Positions 59,611 to 64,000 of a stretch of 64,000 nucleotides of DNA are shown here, piece after piece (positions within the stretch are counted from its first letter, which is position 1; each line of letters begins with the position of its first letter). A program made the position numbers and the translations under genes. Under the pieces are notes generated by a model that saw only the letters and a program-made list of their open reading frames with translations, was not told the origin of the DNA and ran no database searches. The DNA is from Isoetes taiwanensis (taxonomy: Eukaryota; Streptophyta; Lycopodiopsida; Isoetales; Isoetaceae): contig JAJEKV010000002.1 of the NCBI GenBank assembly GCA_021234155.1, positions 20,983,726 to 21,047,725 of the forward strand. The letters are read 5' to 3'.

Positions 59611-61440
59611 AATATTTTTATGAATAGAATATACTCGGAGTCATTTTGACGAACGCGTCCACGAGGCTGAATGTAACCATGTACAGTGTATGATAAATAA
59701 AATCTTATCACATAGCTACATGACTCAATGTCAAGACCTTTTTCTGCCACAGATGTGGCCATTAAGGCATTTATTTAAAGTTTAATTCTAAACTTAATTA
59801 GATGTGCTAAATAATAGCATCATATGCGAGAAGGAAGGAAAAAAATAAAAAATAAAAAATAAAAAATAAAAATCCCTCCTATGCGGAACATCTATGTGAT
59901 GTGGTATTGTTCTTTAGAATTCTTTGGATGTTGCTTAGCATTAAAGCCAGCCATGTAGTCACACCTTACATGTGGCATATGGTGGTATATATTTCATGTG
60001 GTTTACCAATCTCAATAAGGTGCAACCCGTTCAACAAACACAATGCACCTCAAGTAATCTTTCCTTCTAGAACTGGCAAGCAGCAAAAAAAAAACAAGTT
60101 CATTTCAACATGTAGCTACTAGAAATGAATTATAGAAACACTCCACTTTACCCAAACTACATAAGCTCTTGCAACAATGAGTACACCTTTGGAGTGAGTA
60201 CACCATGCTTTAGTGCAGACAAAAGTTTTGTTTCCTCACCGAATTCCTCCATAGAACTGGATATCTCGGCCTCAAGCAATTTTATGACCTCCTCCAGGAA
60301 AGGATGTCTGGACTTCTATACACAATCAACTTCATAAGAAAATATCTCGCCTAAAGGTGAAAAATCAATCGTCTCATCAAAGAAAAAGATTAGGGCAAAA
60401 TGATTTCCTGGTCGACATAAAAAGAAAAGTTTGGCATTAAAAAAGTAAAAAACATGGAAAAATACAAAAATGATTTTCACTGCTGAAAAAACAATCAGTT
60501 TTAATGATTGTAAGATCATGAGATATGCCTATAATATACCATAAGATACCCAAACCCACTCTCTCCCTAATGAATTGTCCCTTAATAGGGGGCAATCTGG
60601 GGAAGAGGAGAGGGAGGGAGGATAACAAGCGGAGAATTCTTGTCCCACCTCTAATGTTTAAATCAAATCAATATGAGGTATAAGCCACCATGAAAGCACG
60701 AAGAGGTGTGGATTCATGCATATTGGCATGAGATGGCCCAACAACCTTCATCTTGGTGGAACATGATGTGGTCTTAATAATGATAAGACTCCACAGTCAA
60801 AGCATGAGGTATAGAATGGCATTACCACTAATAAGGTACATGGATTTGCACAAAGAGGTTATCATTAGTCCACCAAAGTAGATTTGGAAGTTTAAGAGTC
60901 CAAGGTGCTGCTAAATGGGACCACAAATCTTGTAAAAAATATGAATAATGTGAACGCAATACTTTGACTTCTTATCTTTTTTTACTTCTAGATACTAAGT
61001 GGGGAATAATCACCCTAATGGTGAAGAAGACTAATGTTGTTTATAAACTTGAAGAGGCCAAGTTGTTGCCTACTCGGATGTTAGAAGAAGAAAAGTCTAA
61101 ATGAAACTAAAGAACTAGGAGCATGTGTACGACTAGTACGTATTGACAAAATGAACTTGCGAGTGACGAGGTGGACAATTTGGTGTTATTGATGGAATGA
61201 ACATACGTCGACGATTTTTGATGCCAATTGATTCAACCATGTCTCTTGATATGGTGGCCAACAATTGACAAAATGCGAGAGCCTATTATTTGTGTACACA
61301 CGGGAACATTCAATGTCAGCGCATGCCAGTGGCAAGTGACAACATGTAACAAAAGATCTTGTAAGTTGTGGTAAATACTCATGCACTACCAAACACATGT
61401 CTAAACGAGCTCCTTAAAAAACTAAAGGCTTAAATATGAA
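59611..61440. repeat. Right arm of 4.4-kb direct repeat, with module copy C
   Basis: From ATTTTTATGAATAGAATATACTCGG at 59,612 this arm runs parallel to 23,263 onward, at an offset of about 36.35 kb, to the window end. It contains the last 195 bases of module X and then the three-copy module, copy C (59,810-61,440). C agrees with the diverged copy A at many positions where B is different, so C looks like the better-preserved or better-sequenced version. The TAA site of the MITE is empty here (about 61,347). Confidence 0.85.
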
Positions 61441-62212
61441 CCCAACATATTGGAGTGCTTCCTATCGAAGGTTCCGAGGTGCAGAAAGTACTCTAGTGGT
61501 CAAGGAGGGCTTTGATGCCCTCCAAAGCCAGTGGAGAAAATCAGGGCCCTTTATTCAGTGCCGTCCAGCATCTAGATGAATGGAAGAGGGAAAGAAGCTC
61601 GCTTTTTCGGAAAAAGCGCAAAACGCGGTCCAAATTTGACTCAAGCTTTTCCCAGTCAAGGAACCAAGACTTCCTCATAAACTACAAGCCTGTTTTCAAA
61701 CAGAGAGAATGTGGCTTGCAATCTGCAAGACGGACTTCATGCTGGAATTACATAGCACCACTGGCCCTTCACAAGATTCAGGAGCCCAAGCTCAAGCTTT
61801 TGTTCAGAATTTTCTAAGGTGATCCCATCATCTCTTCGTCACCTGCGTCTCTTCACAAAACCCAAAATCCCACATCTCAGGATTATTCAAATCCTTGTAG
61901 TTTGTCATTTTGTTTGATGCCCTGTTTCTAAGATTCATCCCCCTCAGATTCTTCCACCACTAATAGCTGTTCTCTAATTATTTACTATATATGTTTAAAT
62001 ATATGAAGCTTCCAGACAGACAGCAATTTGGTCTTCTTTTTTTATTACACTGGTTTTTCCATGTTCATTGACATAATTCTTGTTTCATGGCAGCTTTGCA
62101 CATGTTGTTTGACCTTTGAAGCAGAGAGGGGCAACACTCTTGATGCTACTTGAGATCTGCTCCACTAGAAGATAATTTGATCTATATTCCAGATCTAAAA
62201 TTTTAATACAAG
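61441..62212 (+). promoter_or_regulatory. 5' region of ammonium transporter copy C
   Basis: TATATATGTTTAAATATATG (about 61,986) is a possible core promoter. GTTTCATGGCAG (about 62,083-62,094) resembles a 3' splice site, so a leader intron is possible. The sequence ATACAAGATGG at the start codon has the favourable purine at -3 and G at +4. An open frame at 61,512-61,817 has no recognised product. No known nitrogen-response element is identified with confidence. Confidence 0.4.
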
Positions 62213-64000
62213 ATGGCGCTACCGGCGGCATTAGCAAATTCAACAACATCACCAGACTGGCTGAACAAGGGGGACAATGCATGGCAACTTACAGCAGCAA
62301 CTTTAGTAGGGTTACAATGTGTGCCAGGACTAGTGATCTTATATGGGAGTGTAGTGAAGAAAAAGTGGGCAGTAAACTCTGCATTTATGGCCTTTTATGC
62401 ATTTGCAGCAGTGCTAATATGTTGGGTGGCATGGGCATACAAGATGGCCTTTGGTGAATATCTGCTGCCCTTTTGGGGAAAAGCAGGGCCAGCACTAGAT
62501 CAAAAATACCTGCTCTCTCAAGCAAGGCTTCCTTCAACAGCACATTACTACAAGCATGGAATCAACAAGGGAAAAATTGAGACCCCCGAAGCGCAACCTT
62601 TCTATCCAATGGCAACTCTGGTTTATTTCCAGTTTGTTTTTGCAGCAATCACTTTGATTCTGGTAGCAGGGTCGTTGTTGGGAAGAATGAATTTCAGAGC
62701 TTGGATGATGTTTGTGCCCTTGTGGCTCACATTCTCATACACAATAGGATGTTACAGTCTTTGGGGAGGGGGGTTCTTGCATCACTGGGGTGTTATTGAT
62801 TATGCTGGAGGATATGTGATCCATCTTTCTTCTGGAGTAGCAGGGCTGGTTGCTGCAGCATGGGTAAGCCTTAACTTAGGCCTTTGTTTCAGGTTTGTCA
62901 TAATATTATTATGACTTTGCATTTGGTCTCTGTAGACGATAAAAATTCTTTGCATTATTTGGAATTTTGAGCATAGCATAAAATGAGATTATGTGACTTT
63001 TGTTGCAGGTGGGTCCGAGGGCGAAAAAAGATCGAGAAAGATTCCCACCGAACAATGTTCTGCTGACACTGACAGGAGCAGGATTGCTATGGCTGGGCTG
63101 GAATGGATTCAATGGAGGAGCTCCATATGCAGTAAATCTCACAGCATCAATGGCAACTCTCAATACCAATATCTGTGCAGCAACAAGCCTGCTAACCTGG
63201 ACACTTCTAGATGTAGTAGTGTTTGGAAAACCCTCTGTTATTGGTGCAGTGCAGGGTATGATAACAGGGCTGGTCTGCATCACACCAGGAGCAGGTAAAT
63301 TTCCCAAATTCATAGCATATCATCATAAAACCTCAATTAATTAAGTTAAAAAACTCAAATAACATTTCTGATAGCGTAATTGTTAGAATATTCCAGATAC
63401 TCACCAAATATTTAAAATTTCAAGTAGCAGAAGCATAATTAATTCATAAATGGAAAAGTGATCTTAATCATTATGAGATCATGATAAACAGCTGAATTAA
63501 AACTATTCAGAGCTAAGAAAGTGATCTTATGAGATCATCATAAACAACTGAATCAGAACAATTCAAAGGCATAACTCATGGCATTTTCTTTTCTGCCCCT
63601 CTTTTTTCTTTTGGCTATGTAAGCATAGATGTGAACAGAGCCATGAAATTTTTATGCAGGATTGGTGCAAGGATGGGCAGCAATAGTGATGGGGGTATGC
63701 TCAGGAAGCATACCATGGTTCACGATGATGGTGGTACATAAAAGATCAACACTGTTACAGAAAATAGACGATACCTTGGGCGTATTCCACACACATGCAG
63801 TTGCCGGAGTGCTGGGCGGTCTTCTAACAGGGCTTTTGGCAGAGCCCACACTATGCAACTATTTCCTTGTAGTGACCAATTCGAGGGGAGCATTCTACGG
63901 CGGAGATGGAGGCGCCCAATTTGGCAAGCAAATCGTGGCCGCCCTTTTTATCATAGGCTGGAACATTGTTATTACAAATATTATTCTTGCTCTCATCCAA
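62213..64000 (+). CDS. AMT2: Ammonium transporter, AMT2 type, 3' end outside window
   Basis: Plasma-membrane channel-type carrier of the Amt/Mep/Rh family that takes up ammonium. Exon 1 is 62,213-62,863 (217 codons), exon 2 is 63,009-63,294, and exon 3 runs from 63,660 past 64,000; the phases join cleanly. The first 426 residues are visible. Copy B suggests 61 more, about 487 in all, normal for plant AMT2. Near the start, [18 protein letters not shown] and [19 protein letters not shown] are typical of plant AMT2 proteins. The Amt signature (PROSITE PS01219 pattern) is fully met from Asp196 to Arg221 and spans the exon 1-2 junction. The two pore histidines are His204 (YVIHLSSG) and His358 (FHTHAVAG). 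[24 protein letters not shown] and FGKPSVIGA are further family blocks. No stop or frameshift interrupts the visible part. Confidence 0.93.
62864..63008 (+). other. Intron 1 of the ammonium transporter
   Basis: 145 bases, GTAAGC...TTGCAG, phase 0, between Trp217 and Val218. The matching intron in copy B is 26,537-26,682. Confidence 0.9.
63295..63659 (+). other. Intron 2 of the ammonium transporter
   Basis: 365 bases, GTAAAT...ATGCAG, phase 1, splitting the codon of Gly313. An internal near repeat (GTGATCTTA.TCATTATGAGATCATGATAAAC, about 63,457) recurs about 65 bases later. Copy B has 354 bases here (26,972-27,325). Confidence 0.9.

Noticed and set aside
62909-63313. 134-codon minus-strand frame opposite transporter exon 2
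   Set aside because: It is the antisense shadow of the conserved transporter exon and runs into its introns.
1-64000. tRNA genes, rRNA genes, CRISPR arrays, bacterial operons or prophage
   Set aside because: No cloverleaf, rRNA core sequence, regular spacer array or compact gene cluster was noticed by eye; the direct repeats seen are plant-type tandem or dispersed repeats. A dedicated tRNA scan was not possible.

Overview
The window looks like nuclear DNA of a land plant with a large, repeat-rich genome. It carries a spliced plant-type ammonium transporter of the AMT2 group, long AT-rich intergenic stretches, many pentanucleotide microsatellites, and relics of Helitron, Ty3/gypsy, pogo/CENP-B-like (DDE_1) and PIF/Harbinger-like elements. 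There is no operon structure, no packed coding, and no phage or bacterial signature. Two decayed coding regions resemble uncharacterised, repeat-encoded plant proteins that I associate, from memory only, with seed-free plants such as ferns and mosses. A fern or a gymnosperm is plausible, but the sequence does not settle this.

The only gene supported as functional is the ammonium transporter at the right edge (start 62,213; two introns; open to the window end at 64,000). A near-identical second copy lies at 25,891-27,849. It includes the 3' end that the right copy lacks, but its frame is broken by many one-base length changes, mostly in homopolymers. Both copies sit in a direct repeat of about 4.4 kb (23,263-27,660 and 59,611-64,000).

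Layout: 0-1.3 kb holds a diverged histone H3-like relic. Modules X1 (3.84-5.03 kb) and X2 (22.15-23.46 kb) are related, with an inverted piece near 41.2 kb. At 7.6-10.2 kb lies a decayed repeat-type coding region. A GC-rich stretch spans 10.45-12.1 kb and a minisatellite 13.74-14.1 kb. A module of about 1.7-2 kb occurs three times (16.71, 23.46 and 59.81 kb); only the first copy carries a 263-bp MITE-like insertion. At 18.68-20.19 kb is a two-unit tandem duplication, and at 20.6-22.1 kb a minus-strand DDE_1 transposase relic with a strong hairpin. Then come transporter copy B, a Helitron Rep/helicase relic at 36.9-40.8 kb, a Ty3/gypsy pol relic at 44.5-48.24 kb, another repeat-type coding relic at 53.1-54.2 kb, an array of nine 14-bp palindromes at 54.54-54.80 kb, a CACACC/GGTGTG low-complexity block at 56.35-56.97 kb, and transporter copy C.

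Apart from the transporter, nothing here forms a working pathway. The most unusual signals are the palindrome array (each unit contains the plant phosphate-starvation site GNATATNC and also a minimal heat-shock-type GAAnnTTC), the MITE with its empty sites, and the contrast between the two transporter copies.
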